The notes under the pieces were generated by a model. That model ran no database searches. It was given only the letters and a program-made list of their open reading frames with translations, and had not been told where the DNA came from. Positions 54,236-61,850 of a stretch of 64,000 nucleotides of DNA are shown here, piece by piece (positions within the stretch are counted from its first letter, which is position 1; each line of letters opens with the position of its first letter). Origin of the DNA: Gemmatimonadaceae bacterium (GTDB lineage: Bacteria; Gemmatimonadota; Gemmatimonadetes; Gemmatimonadales; Gemmatimonadaceae); the NCBI GenBank assembly GCA_037721215.1, contig JBBJNV010000005.1:1-64000 (forward strand). The letters are read 5' to 3'. A program made the position numbers and the translations under genes.

Positions 54236-55120
54236 ATGGATGATACAAGTCAAAGACACCCCCGAGCCAGCGAAATCCGTGACGGTGTAATCGGAACAAT
54301 CTTGAATGCCGTTCAAGGCATGGGCGACGATCCGGAAGAAGTGCGCGAAAGGATCGCTGAGCGGAAACGAGGCTTAGACGTAAAGCCCGAAACGGCTGTG
54401 TGGATTGAGGACCTAAAGACTGGAGAGTTCTTAAAATCGAGCCTTGAACTGCGAGCGCCGCGTCAAAAACGCGCCAGATCCATCGGATATTTTGTACGCG
54501 TTTCTCGGAAGGAGCTTTACGAAATGGCGATTAACCCGCCGCCCCGGTCGGCGCGTACTGTTCTTGATTACCTGCTAGCAACCTGTGATTGGAACAACAG
54601 TGTCGACGTAAGACATCACGAGATCGCGGATGCCGTGAATATGAAACGACCCAATGTTTCCCGTGCCATCCGCTGGCTCATCGACGCAACCTACCTCGTA
54701 GTTCCGCCGGTCAAGCCGAACGCTCTCCCATGGATGCCTGGAAAACGGAAACGGTACTGGCTCAATCCCGACATTTTCGCTTTTGGCGATGACAAGGAAA
54801 ACGCAGCCCTCCAAAATGAAATCGAGGAGTACGAGCGAGAGAAACAAAAAGTCTCCGCCGATATGGATCAACTCTACGGGCGGGGCCTATACCGATGGCC
54901 ATCCGAAAAAAGCCACATTCTCCTTTGTATCACCACAGATACCAAGTGGTATCACGGGCGATACCTGGCCGTAGAGGGAAATAGTAGGCTTCCTATATTA
55001 GTCTTGGGGTCTGGGGTGTTTCGCTGCTTTTCCCACCTGCTTCCGGTTGCCCGTTTTTCGCCCCGCGCTGTGCCTTCTGGGGCTCCGGATCGACCCGGAC
55101 AAAACAGCCATGACGACTGA
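54236..55120 (+). CDS. RepL-like plasmid replication initiator
   Basis: 294 residues from the ATG at 54236, preceded by GGAGGCGGC. A winged-helix DNA-binding core ARTVLDYLLATCDWNNSVDVRHHEIADAVNMKRPNVSRAIRWLIDATYLVV, then PGKRKRYWLNPDIFAFGDDKE, matches the pattern of RepL-type and similar plasmid initiators. A coiled coil (EIEEYEREKQKVSADM) follows. The last about 65 residues look non-conserved, and the DNA there carries GATACC repeats, so part may be a read-through after a frameshift. The longer frame to 54107 crosses the terminator and is rejected. Confidence 0.72.
   Translation: MDDTSQRHPRASEIRDGVIGTILNAVQGMGDDPEEVRERIAERKRGLDVKPETAVWIEDLKTGEFLKSSLELRAPRQKRARSIGYFVRVSRKELYEMAINPPPRSARTVLDYLLATCDWNNSVDVRHHEIADAVNMKRPNVSRAIRWLIDATYLVVPPVKPNALPWMPGKRKRYWLNPDIFAFGDDKENAALQNEIEEYEREKQKVSADMDQLYGRGLYRWPSEKSHILLCITTDTKWYHGRYLAVEGNSRLPILVLGSGVFRCFSHLLPVARFSPRAVPSGAPDRPGQNSHDD
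54938..54965 (+). repeat. GATACC direct/inverted repeat within the rep 3' end
   Basis: GATACC (54938-54943), GGTATC (54948-54953) and GATACC (54960-54965): two direct copies 22 bp apart, with an inverted copy between. Possible initiator-binding site or origin element. Confidence 0.4.
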
Positions 55121-55161
55121 AGTTGCTTGACTTCCCCGCCTGTCGATTTGTTGTTTAGTGG

Positions 55162-56337
55162 ATGCCAAAGAAGAAAAGCCGACCCGCACCCTGGTCCGGC
55201 GCGGCAGGTCATCGAAACACCAACGGCCGAGGGAGTCTAAAAATAGACCGGGTGTTCCGGGATGTGGGTCGAATAAATCGACACACAGGTACAAACTCTC
55301 TCGTTGTATTTCGACAAATCTCGCAAACGCTCACGGCTTTATACGAACACGGGCATTTGGGATACTTGCGAGAAATCAAAGCGGGCAGACTGTCGATGCT
55401 TGCGGCCTTGGAAGCACACAAGAAAATGGGTATGGAGGGCATTCCCTCACCAGAACTTGCGCGACCAATCTCCGTCGCGTGGGGCGAATGGCTGGGCCAG
55501 TTTCGCGTAGGCAACGACATTTCGGAGGTTCATGCCGATGATCTTGCGCGCCGGCTGCGACAGCTCACCACCCGTAAAGTCCCTGCGGAATACGATCCGA
55601 CGCGGCTTGAGCTTGACGAAGTCGCAACTGCCAACAACCTCGCACGTCCCGTAATCGAACTACCCAAGCTTCTCGCAGAATATCGGGATTATACGTTAGG
55701 AATTACGACTTTCAATCGGGTCCGGGCTGCGTGCCAGGCTTTCGCCCGCGACAACGGCGGGCGACAATCGTTGCTCTGGAAGGAGATCACAAATACACGG
55801 CGTTACAAAGAGAGACCACTCAGCCAACGCAAGCGGTACCCACTCGAAGTTTCTGAGTTAGTGAAGCTGGCTGAAGCGAGCGACGACGACAGCGCGCGCG
55901 CAGTGTTGTCCATGGCGCTCACCGGAATGGGCATCACAGAATATTGGGGGTTTTGGGAAGACAGCCCACAGCTGATTTATGTCCACGGTGAAAAGCGCAA
56001 AGGGAGGGATCGCCCCATTCTGCGCCTCGTCAAACCGTGGCAGCCGGATAATTTCACTGCGGACGCTTTCCGGCGGCGGCTAACAAAAATCGCCAATACT
56101 TCTGGTCTTCCGGTTCGCCCTTATGACCTGCGCCGAACTTTCGCCCGCCTGCTTGAAAATGCCGGGGTAGTGCGATCCAACTGCTCGGCGTACATGGGGC
56201 ACGGTCCGAAGTCCTTATTCGATTTATACGCCCACGGAGACGCCATTCGCTTTATTGGGGCGGATGCCGAACGAGTACGCGCCCACCTCGCGCCACTTAC
56301 CCCAATCTTGGAACGTCTCGGGCTAAATCCTGAATAA
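55162..56337 (+). CDS. int: tyrosine recombinase (integrase) of the element
   Basis: 391 residues. Site-specific integration and excision at tRNA-Leu. N-terminal about 190 residues form the arm/core-binding part; the C-terminal catalytic domain shows the lysine-bearing turn GEKRKGRDRPI, YDLRRTFARLLENAG (Arg324), MGHGPKS (His347) and the nucleophile in LFDLYAHGD (Tyr356). Two canonical residues differ: the Arg of the TG-x-R motif is Gly257 (LTGMGITEY), and the His of HxxR is Tyr321. Its 3' end lies 80 bp from the tRNA end, the normal position. Confidence 0.9.
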   Translation: MPKKKSRPAPWSGAAGHRNTNGRGSLKIDRVFRDVGRINRHTGTNSLVVFRQISQTLTALYEHGHLGYLREIKAGRLSMLAALEAHKKMGMEGIPSPELARPISVAWGEWLGQFRVGNDISEVHADDLARRLRQLTTRKVPAEYDPTRLELDEVATANNLARPVIELPKLLAEYRDYTLGITTFNRVRAACQAFARDNGGRQSLLWKEITNTRRYKERPLSQRKRYPLEVSELVKLAEASDDDSARAVLSMALTGMGITEYWGFWEDSPQLIYVHGEKRKGRDRPILRLVKPWQPDNFTADAFRRRLTKIANTSGLPVRPYDLRRTFARLLENAGVVRSNCSAYMGHGPKSLFDLYAHGDAIRFIGADAERVRAHLAPLTPILERLGLNPE

Positions 56338-56344
56338 CCCCGCT

Positions 56345-56358
56345 ACAAGTCCCGCCAC
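56345..56358 (+). repeat. candidate arm-type recombinase-binding repeat, right end
   Basis: ACAAGTCCCGCCAC, identical to 48350-48363, lies between the integrase stop and the attachment repeat. Confidence 0.55.
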
Positions 56359-56415
56359 GGCTCAACGACAGTCAGCCTTTTCATAATCGTCGTTTTTGGT
56401 GGATTTTACCTATGA

Positions 56416-56475
56416 AATGCTCGGGGCGGGGCTCGAACCCGCATGGCCTTTCAGCCGAGGGATTTTAAGTCCCTT
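56416..56475. repeat. right attachment site (60 bp)
   Basis: Exact copy of 48174-48233; forms the 3' portion of the intact tRNA-Leu gene. Confidence 0.95.
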
Positions 56476-56501
56476 GCGTCTACCGGTTTCGCCACCCGAG
56501 C
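56418..56501 (-). tRNA. tRNA-Leu(UAA)
   Basis: 84 nt. Acceptor GCTCGGG / CCCGAGC with discriminator A, D-arm, anticodon arm GGGAC-TTAAAAT-CCC with anticodon UAA, long class II variable arm (TCGGCTGAAAGGCCAT), T-arm GCGGG-TTCGAGC-CCCGC. The 3' CCA is not encoded. Target of integration of the neighbouring element. Confidence 0.95.
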
Positions 56502-56584
56502 GACGACTGGAAGCTATTTACGCTCTGAACTCCATTCAAGCAAAGGCTCTGCACGGATTCTGCGCGACACATTATCATTAAAAA

Positions 56585-57466
56585 ATGCGAAAACCCTGGC
56601 TATCTGTCCTTCGCCGATCGGGCGTTACCGGTCTCCTGCTCGTGTGCCCGGCGCTGGCGATTGGCGCGTGTAAGGACGTTTCGGGCCCGCCCGTGCCGAC
56701 CGGGCCCGACGTCACATCGCCTTCCGTGATGACATCGTCCCCTGTCAACCGGGCCTCGGACGTCAGTGCGACAACGGCCGTCCGCGTCACGTTCAGCGAG
56801 CCGATCAATCCGGCTACACTGACGGACTCGACCTTTACCATCAAGTCGTTTTCGCCTACTGGCTCGGTTGTGATTAATGGCATTCGATCGTACGACGCTG
56901 CAACGAACACAGCGATTTTTACGGCGACATTGCCCTACCGGAATTATGTGAGCTACGCGGTAACGATTACCACCGGCGTGAGGGACATGGCGGGCAACCG
57001 GGTAGCCTCGCAATACACATCGTGCTTCACGCCGACCGCCGGGTCAGGAGTTGCGAGAACGCTCAACGGTGCTCACTGGAGTGGAAACGATGCCTGCGTC
57101 GAGGTCCACTGGCACCTCCCGATCGATCAGACGGGGACTGTTCTCAGCCGAAACGCTTCCTGCGGGCTGAACGATGTCGATTGCAGACTCACGGCTGTGA
57201 GTGAAGCAGGCAGGGCGGTGCTCGGCGGCTCTACCTGCAGACCAGCCAACCGGCCTGCGCCGAGCCTGTGCGATGTGCTGGTTGTGTCTCTCACCGGCAC
57301 GGCCAACGGCACATCCGTTTCATTCAACTTCACAACTGACAACGGCCTCACTTTCAGGTTTGTTGGTGCGTTTGCTTCGTCAAGAACGATCAGTCCTTAC
57401 CTGACGGGAACCATCAGCGGAACCTCGCTGACTGCGGTGGGCATAAACTTTTCGCAGGAGCATTGA
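56585..57466 (+). CDS. Ig-like (Big_5 type) surface lipoprotein
   Basis: 293 residues. A signal with lipobox (LAIGACKD), then a Big_5-like Ig domain (TSSPVNRASDVSATTAVRVTFSEPINPATLTDSTFTIKS ... TLPYRNYVSYAVTITTGVRDMAGNRV), then a second beta domain with four cysteines (CGLNDVDC, STC, SLC). Cell-surface binding or structural protein of unknown ligand. First chromosomal gene to the right of the island. Confidence 0.8.
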   Translation: MRKPWLSVLRRSGVTGLLLVCPALAIGACKDVSGPPVPTGPDVTSPSVMTSSPVNRASDVSATTAVRVTFSEPINPATLTDSTFTIKSFSPTGSVVINGIRSYDAATNTAIFTATLPYRNYVSYAVTITTGVRDMAGNRVASQYTSCFTPTAGSGVARTLNGAHWSGNDACVEVHWHLPIDQTGTVLSRNASCGLNDVDCRLTAVSEAGRAVLGGSTCRPANRPAPSLCDVLVVSLTGTANGTSVSFNFTTDNGLTFRFVGAFASSRTISPYLTGTISGTSLTAVGINFSQEH

Positions 57467-57524
57467 TTAGGCTCGAATAAAGGCCGGCCCAGATTACGTA
57501 AACCGCAGCCCTACAATGCGCCCC

Positions 57525-57557
57525 CGCCCTCGGTGCTACAGTTTTGCTCCGAGGGCG
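57525..57557 (-). terminator. hairpin at the convergent 3' ends
   Basis: A 9-bp perfect stem CGCCCTCGG / CCGAGGGCG with a 15-nt loop that includes the stop codon of the minus-strand glycosidase gene. No clear U-run, so the role as terminator is uncertain. Confidence 0.4.
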
Positions 57558-59317
57558 TGAATGGCGTACCAGACCGTGTAGGCGAGCAGGCCCGACAATG
57601 CAGCATCGCCCCCATTCCCGGTAGCCCGTCCTTCGGCATCCACAAACTCTGCTGCAATGCCCCCATCGAGCGGGGCGCGACGTAGCCAGTCGAGCGCGGC
57701 CGAACTATCCACACCCACCAGCCGCGCACAACGAACCACCAGCGCATCAGGGGCCTCGGCATCAAGCCGCTTCGCAGTCCGCCTGTACGCAGAATCGTCG
57801 CGGCTCACGAGGTCATAATATGGGAGCCAATACAATGACGCGCCCGGCTCATCGGTCAGCGAAACACTTCCCGCTAAATCGGAAGCCGCCGCAAATGCAT
57901 GCTTGGGCTGCGCGGCGTCCGAAAACTGGCGAAGCGTCGCGGCGCGGATCGCCGCCGAATCAGGAATTTTTTCTGCAGTTTTTTCGTCGAGCGTATGGCG
58001 GAGGATATCCAGTGCCAGCGCTACGACGGCGTTGCCGTGAGCAGTGCACGGCTTCGACGGAACTGTCCCGTCCGGATTGACCTCAGTCGAGTACAGAGAA
58101 AGCCGGCTGTCGCGGCGCGCCCCGATATCTTCCTGCGCGCCGTACAGGGAGTCTGCGAGAACCGGATCTTCCACGACTTTGTCATCGCCGGTGTTCACGA
58201 TATAGGCATCGACCGCGATGGGGAAAGCAGCCGCACCCTCGAGTGAGAAGCCGGCCTCGAATACCGAACCGTCGAGATAATGAACACCCCCGCCGGGCGA
58301 ATGGCCGTGAAGCTCGCATATCCTCAGCAGAACTTCCCTCGCAAGACCGGCATCGGCCAGCTGAATCGCAGGAAGCACCCACATCAGTGCATCCCAGTCG
58401 CGAACCGTCATGCCCCGCCCGTTCCACGGCAGCCTGCTCCTTACGACATATACATGCGCGTCGTCGAGAGCGCGCGCCACAGCACAGAAGTAGGCGAAGA
58501 ACATGTTGCGCGCTATCAGACGGTCCGCTGTCACCGAGCCTGTGGAGGGCTCCATCACCCGGAGTGCTCCGCGTGTTGCGTCCAGGAGCTTGCGCCATCC
58601 CCGCCTCTTGAGAGCGCCAAGTGTCGCCGTCGCGCCGTCCCGTTCGGAACCGGCGGCAACGAAGAACGCCTCCTCGCGCATTTCACCTGCATCTATGGTG
58701 AAACCGCTCTCGATCGTCCACGACGGCAAGTCGCCGTGCTTGACGCTGACAACAGAATCATCCGAACCGCCGATGGCGACCGCGAGATGGCTCACAGCGC
58801 TGTCGCCATCGATCACCACACCCGCTGCGATACCGGTAACTCTGTGGGAGTCCTTGAACACGCCGGGGGTCCGGACGCGCAACTGGCGATGGCCCAGTGT
58901 GCCTTCAATCGCAAGCTGGATACTCGTAGAAGTGGACGCCCTGTTCTCAATGCTTATCGCCACAATTGCACCGGCAATATCCGCATCCGGGCCGTGAGGG
59001 GCGCAGATGGTGCCACGGATTGCAACGTCCCCAATCCTGCAGCTGAATGTGGGAAGCCATCCCAGCTCACGCTCCCACGCGAGTCCCGTAGCGCCCAACG
59101 TATGCCGAACGCCGTCAATTACGAGTACAATTCTCGCCAGCGGATCGGCGTTGCCATCCGCATAGCCGACGCCCCCGGCAAATTCCACCGCGCCTCTCGC
59201 GCCCGCGTGTACGACGCCAACCAGATGAATCGACGCATCTGCCGGATGGATGCAAGGCAACGTCAACCAGTGGTTTCCGGTGACCTGCCAGGGAATCTGC
59301 GGCGCGGGTATGATCAT
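57536..59317 (-). CDS. six-hairpin glycosidase (glucoamylase/debranching-like)
   Basis: 593 residues without a signal peptide. An N-terminal beta-sandwich (about 1-230) is followed by an (alpha/alpha)6 barrel with SRLPWNGRGMTVRDWDALMWVLPAIQLADAGLAREVLLRICELHG, GVHYLDGSVFEAGFSLEGAAAFPIAVDAYI and SLYSTEVNPDGTVPSKPCTAHGNAVVALALD. This order is that of cytosolic GH15/GH63/GH125-like enzymes and glycogen-debranching-type proteins. The substrate is probably an alpha-glucan, by family only. Overlaps the recN stop by 4 bp (ATGA), so it is the last gene of the operon. Confidence 0.78.
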   Translation of the reverse strand: MIIPAPQIPWQVTGNHWLTLPCIHPADASIHLVGVVHAGARGAVEFAGGVGYADGNADPLARIVLVIDGVRHTLGATGLAWERELGWLPTFSCRIGDVAIRGTICAPHGPDADIAGAIVAISIENRASTSTSIQLAIEGTLGHRQLRVRTPGVFKDSHRVTGIAAGVVIDGDSAVSHLAVAIGGSDDSVVSVKHGDLPSWTIESGFTIDAGEMREEAFFVAAGSERDGATATLGALKRRGWRKLLDATRGALRVMEPSTGSVTADRLIARNMFFAYFCAVARALDDAHVYVVRSRLPWNGRGMTVRDWDALMWVLPAIQLADAGLAREVLLRICELHGHSPGGGVHYLDGSVFEAGFSLEGAAAFPIAVDAYIVNTGDDKVVEDPVLADSLYGAQEDIGARRDSRLSLYSTEVNPDGTVPSKPCTAHGNAVVALALDILRHTLDEKTAEKIPDSAAIRAATLRQFSDAAQPKHAFAAASDLAGSVSLTDEPGASLYWLPYYDLVSRDDSAYRRTAKRLDAEAPDALVVRCARLVGVDSSAALDWLRRAPLDGGIAAEFVDAEGRATGNGGDAALSGLLAYTVWYAIHALGAKL

Positions 59318-60984
59318 CGTGCCGCCGCAGTCTCGAGCAGCTCCCTTGCGTGAGCGCGGCTCAGCTTGCTCTCCGGATCACCACCGAGCATCCGCGCAAT
59401 CTCGACGACGCGCGCTGGCCCTTCCAGAACGGTTATGTCGGCTGTTGTCACTCCTCCCCTGGAAGCTTTCGCAACCACTATATGCGTGTGCGCACGAGCT
59501 GCGATCTGCGGCAAGTGCGAGATCGCAAAAACCTGATGATGCTCGGCGACGCGTCGAAGAGTGTCGCCCACCTGCAGACCGACGGTTCCGCCAATGCCTG
59601 CATCGACTTCGTCGAATACCAGCGTTGGTACCTCATCCGCTCGCGCCAGAATAGTCTTCAGCGCAAGCATTACCCGCGACAGTTCACCGCCCGATGCAAC
59701 TCTCGCTAACGGCCTTGACTCGTACCCGACATTGAGTGCCACCCTGAACTCGATGTCCTCGGCGCCCTCCGCATCACACATGGGCTTGCCATGCAGCAAG
59801 ACACTGAACCGGCCGACGCCCATTCCGAGTTCAGGGAGAACCACGTCGACCGCCGCTGCAAGCTTCAATGAGGCGGCGCTCCGCATCGCCGACAGCTGGG
59901 CCGCGTCGCAGCGAAGGCACTCCGCAGCCGCCGACTCCTGCTGAGCAAGTTGAGCAAGGTCGAACGATGCCGAGCTCACCAGCTCGAGCTCTGCTCGTGA
60001 CCTCCGCCCCATCTCGACAACTTCGTCGAGCGTGGGCCCGTATTTCTTTACCAGCGAGTAGATCAGGTCTCGACGGCGCCGTGTGGCCTCGAGCCGCTCC
60101 GGATCGAGATCCACCGAGTGCGAATAATCGTCGATTGCACGCCCCAGTTCATCCAGGGCATAAAAGCCTGCATCGAACAACTCCCGCAGTCTGGCCGCTG
60201 ACGGGTCGAAACGCTCCACCGCGCTGAGTGAGCGGCCGACTGTTCTGAGCCGGTCAATCACGCCCTCGTCGTCCGCGTTCAACGAGCGCCCGATACCGTC
60301 GGCCAGATTCCTCAGCTCGTCTGCATTTTCGAGCACACGAGCTTCATCCTCCAGTCGAGTATCCTCACCAGCGATCAAATGCGCATCTTCGATTTCCCGC
60401 GCAACGTGGGCAAGGTAGTCAGCTCTTTTTTCCGCGTCGGCACGGCGCGACGAAAGCAGCTTTTTTTTCTGTCGAATAGCAGATAGTTCGGCGTAGGCAG
60501 CGCGAACCTTCCCCGCCTGGGCGGCCGCTCCGCCAAAGGCGTCGAGTATCTGACGCTGCGATTCCCCATCGAGGAGCGTCTGCGCCTCGTGCTGACCGTG
60601 AAGATTCACGAGCGAGCGCCCAATTTCACCGAGCAGAGTAGCGGTCACGGGCGAACCGTTGGCCCAGGACCGCCCACGTCCCTGGGCGGATATTTCCCGT
60701 TTCAACACCATCGTTCCGTCATCGGCGTCAATGCCGCGTTCGTCGGCCATCGTCGCGATGGTGGCCGACGCCGAGATATCGAACACCCCTTCAACCGTCG
60801 CCTTCAAAGCCCCCGTGCGAATGAGGTCCGCGTTGCCACGCTCTCCGAGCAGAAAGCCGAGGGCACCAACGATGATCGACTTCCCGGCGCCAGTCTCGCC
60901 CGAAAGAACGTTGAAGCCACCGGCCAGTGGCAGCGTCAGGGATTCTATGATCGCGAAATTTGTGATCCGGAGCTCGGTCAGCAT
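59314..60984 (-). CDS. recN: DNA repair protein RecN
   Basis: 556 residues, SMC-like ATPase that holds DNA ends in double-strand-break repair. Opens with MLTELRITNFAIIESLTLPLAGGFNVLSGETGAGKSII (Walker A GETGAGKS), has a long coiled coil (about 150-370), and closes with the ABC signature LARVASGGELSRVMLALK and Walker B TLVFDEVDAGIGG, then QVFAISHLPQIAA. Overlaps nadK by 7 bp. Confidence 0.97.
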   Translation of the reverse strand: MLTELRITNFAIIESLTLPLAGGFNVLSGETGAGKSIIVGALGFLLGERGNADLIRTGALKATVEGVFDISASATIATMADERGIDADDGTMVLKREISAQGRGRSWANGSPVTATLLGEIGRSLVNLHGQHEAQTLLDGESQRQILDAFGGAAAQAGKVRAAYAELSAIRQKKKLLSSRRADAEKRADYLAHVAREIEDAHLIAGEDTRLEDEARVLENADELRNLADGIGRSLNADDEGVIDRLRTVGRSLSAVERFDPSAARLRELFDAGFYALDELGRAIDDYSHSVDLDPERLEATRRRRDLIYSLVKKYGPTLDEVVEMGRRSRAELELVSSASFDLAQLAQQESAAAECLRCDAAQLSAMRSAASLKLAAAVDVVLPELGMGVGRFSVLLHGKPMCDAEGAEDIEFRVALNVGYESRPLARVASGGELSRVMLALKTILARADEVPTLVFDEVDAGIGGTVGLQVGDTLRRVAEHHQVFAISHLPQIAARAHTHIVVAKASRGGVTTADITVLEGPARVVEIARMLGGDPESKLSRAHARELLETAAAR

Positions 60985-61850
60985 TGCCGCGGTTCATCCC
61001 GCTCCGGCAATCCTCCCCATCCAAGTTTTACGCGCAACCGTTCGAAAAAGCTCGCTCCCGGCAATCGCACGATCAGCACTGGATGTTCGCCCCGCTTCAC
61101 GATGAGCTTCTCGCCTGCCACCAGATGAGTTCCCACCTGCCCGTCGACCGTGACAAGCAGCTCCTCCGATCCTTCGTCGGTCTCGACCGATATCTCGGCA
61201 TCGGGGCCGATGACGAGTGGCCGGACCGCCAGAGTATGCGCCGATATGGGCGTGAGAATTATGGACTCAACGGTGGGTACCACAATTGGCCCGCCGGCCG
61301 AGAGACTGTATGCTGTCGAGCCGGTGGGTGTGGAAATGATGATACCATCGGCCGCGTACGTGCCGATGGAGTCACCGTTCACTGATATCGCCAGCCGCAC
61401 GACCCGCGCAAAACCTCCCTTGTGCAGCACGAAATCATTGAGCGCCAGCCAGCTCTGGCGAACGGCTCCGCTGGCGTCCACCGCACTTCCGCTAATGGTC
61501 ATCCTCGCCTGCGCCTCGTACCGGTTCGAAGCCAGCAGCCGCAGAGCTTCATCGAGATCGCCGCTCCGGCAGGTGGTGAGGAATCCCAGTCGGCCGAGGT
61601 TTACGCCGAGCACTGGGACAGGCTTGCCAGCGAGGAATCTGGCCCCGCGCAGCAACGTTCCGTCACCGCCAAGCGTCAGGAGCGCGTCGATGCCGCCTGG
61701 ATCGTCGAGGCGTTCTCCGGCACCGGCTACCTCATGAAGCTCGCGCTCGAACAGCAGCTCAATGCCAAGTGAGGGCGCTGTGGTAAAAAGTGTCTGCAGT
61801 ATCTCGGGAAGAGCCTGGTATCCCGTGTGGCCGATTACTCCGAGCCGCAT
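60978..61850 (-). CDS. nadK: NAD kinase
   Basis: Phosphorylates NAD to NADP. 290 residues with the diagnostic LLTLGGDGTLLRGARFLAG (GGDG), VLGVNLGRLGFLT and the ADGIIISTPTGSTAYSLSAGGP motif. The start codon overlaps the dxs stop by 1 bp. Confidence 0.96.
   Translation of the reverse strand: MRLGVIGHTGYQALPEILQTLFTTAPSLGIELLFERELHEVAGAGERLDDPGGIDALLTLGGDGTLLRGARFLAGKPVPVLGVNLGRLGFLTTCRSGDLDEALRLLASNRYEAQARMTISGSAVDASGAVRQSWLALNDFVLHKGGFARVVRLAISVNGDSIGTYAADGIIISTPTGSTAYSLSAGGPIVVPTVESIILTPISAHTLAVRPLVIGPDAEISVETDEGSEELLVTVDGQVGTHLVAGEKLIVKRGEHPVLIVRLPGASFFERLRVKLGWGGLPERDEPRQC

Larger units (their letters stand above)
48174..56475. mobile_element. integrative and mobilizable element in tRNA-Leu(UAA)
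   Basis: A region of about 8.3 kb bounded by a 60-bp perfect direct repeat derived from the 3' half of tRNA-Leu. The right end has the intact tRNA plus a tyrosine recombinase. Contents: type II restriction-modification, MobQ-type relaxase with adjacent oriT-like sequence, TraD/MobC-like and DUF2958 genes, RepL-like protein, integrase. No conjugation (type IV secretion) genes, so it would need a helper element. Replication and mobilization genes on an integrated element suggest a plasmid-like circular phase after excision. Confidence 0.9.

Noticed and set aside
58280-59353. 357-codon plus-strand frame opposite the glycosidase
   Set aside because: Antisense shadow; the minus-strand frame shows a coherent glycosidase.
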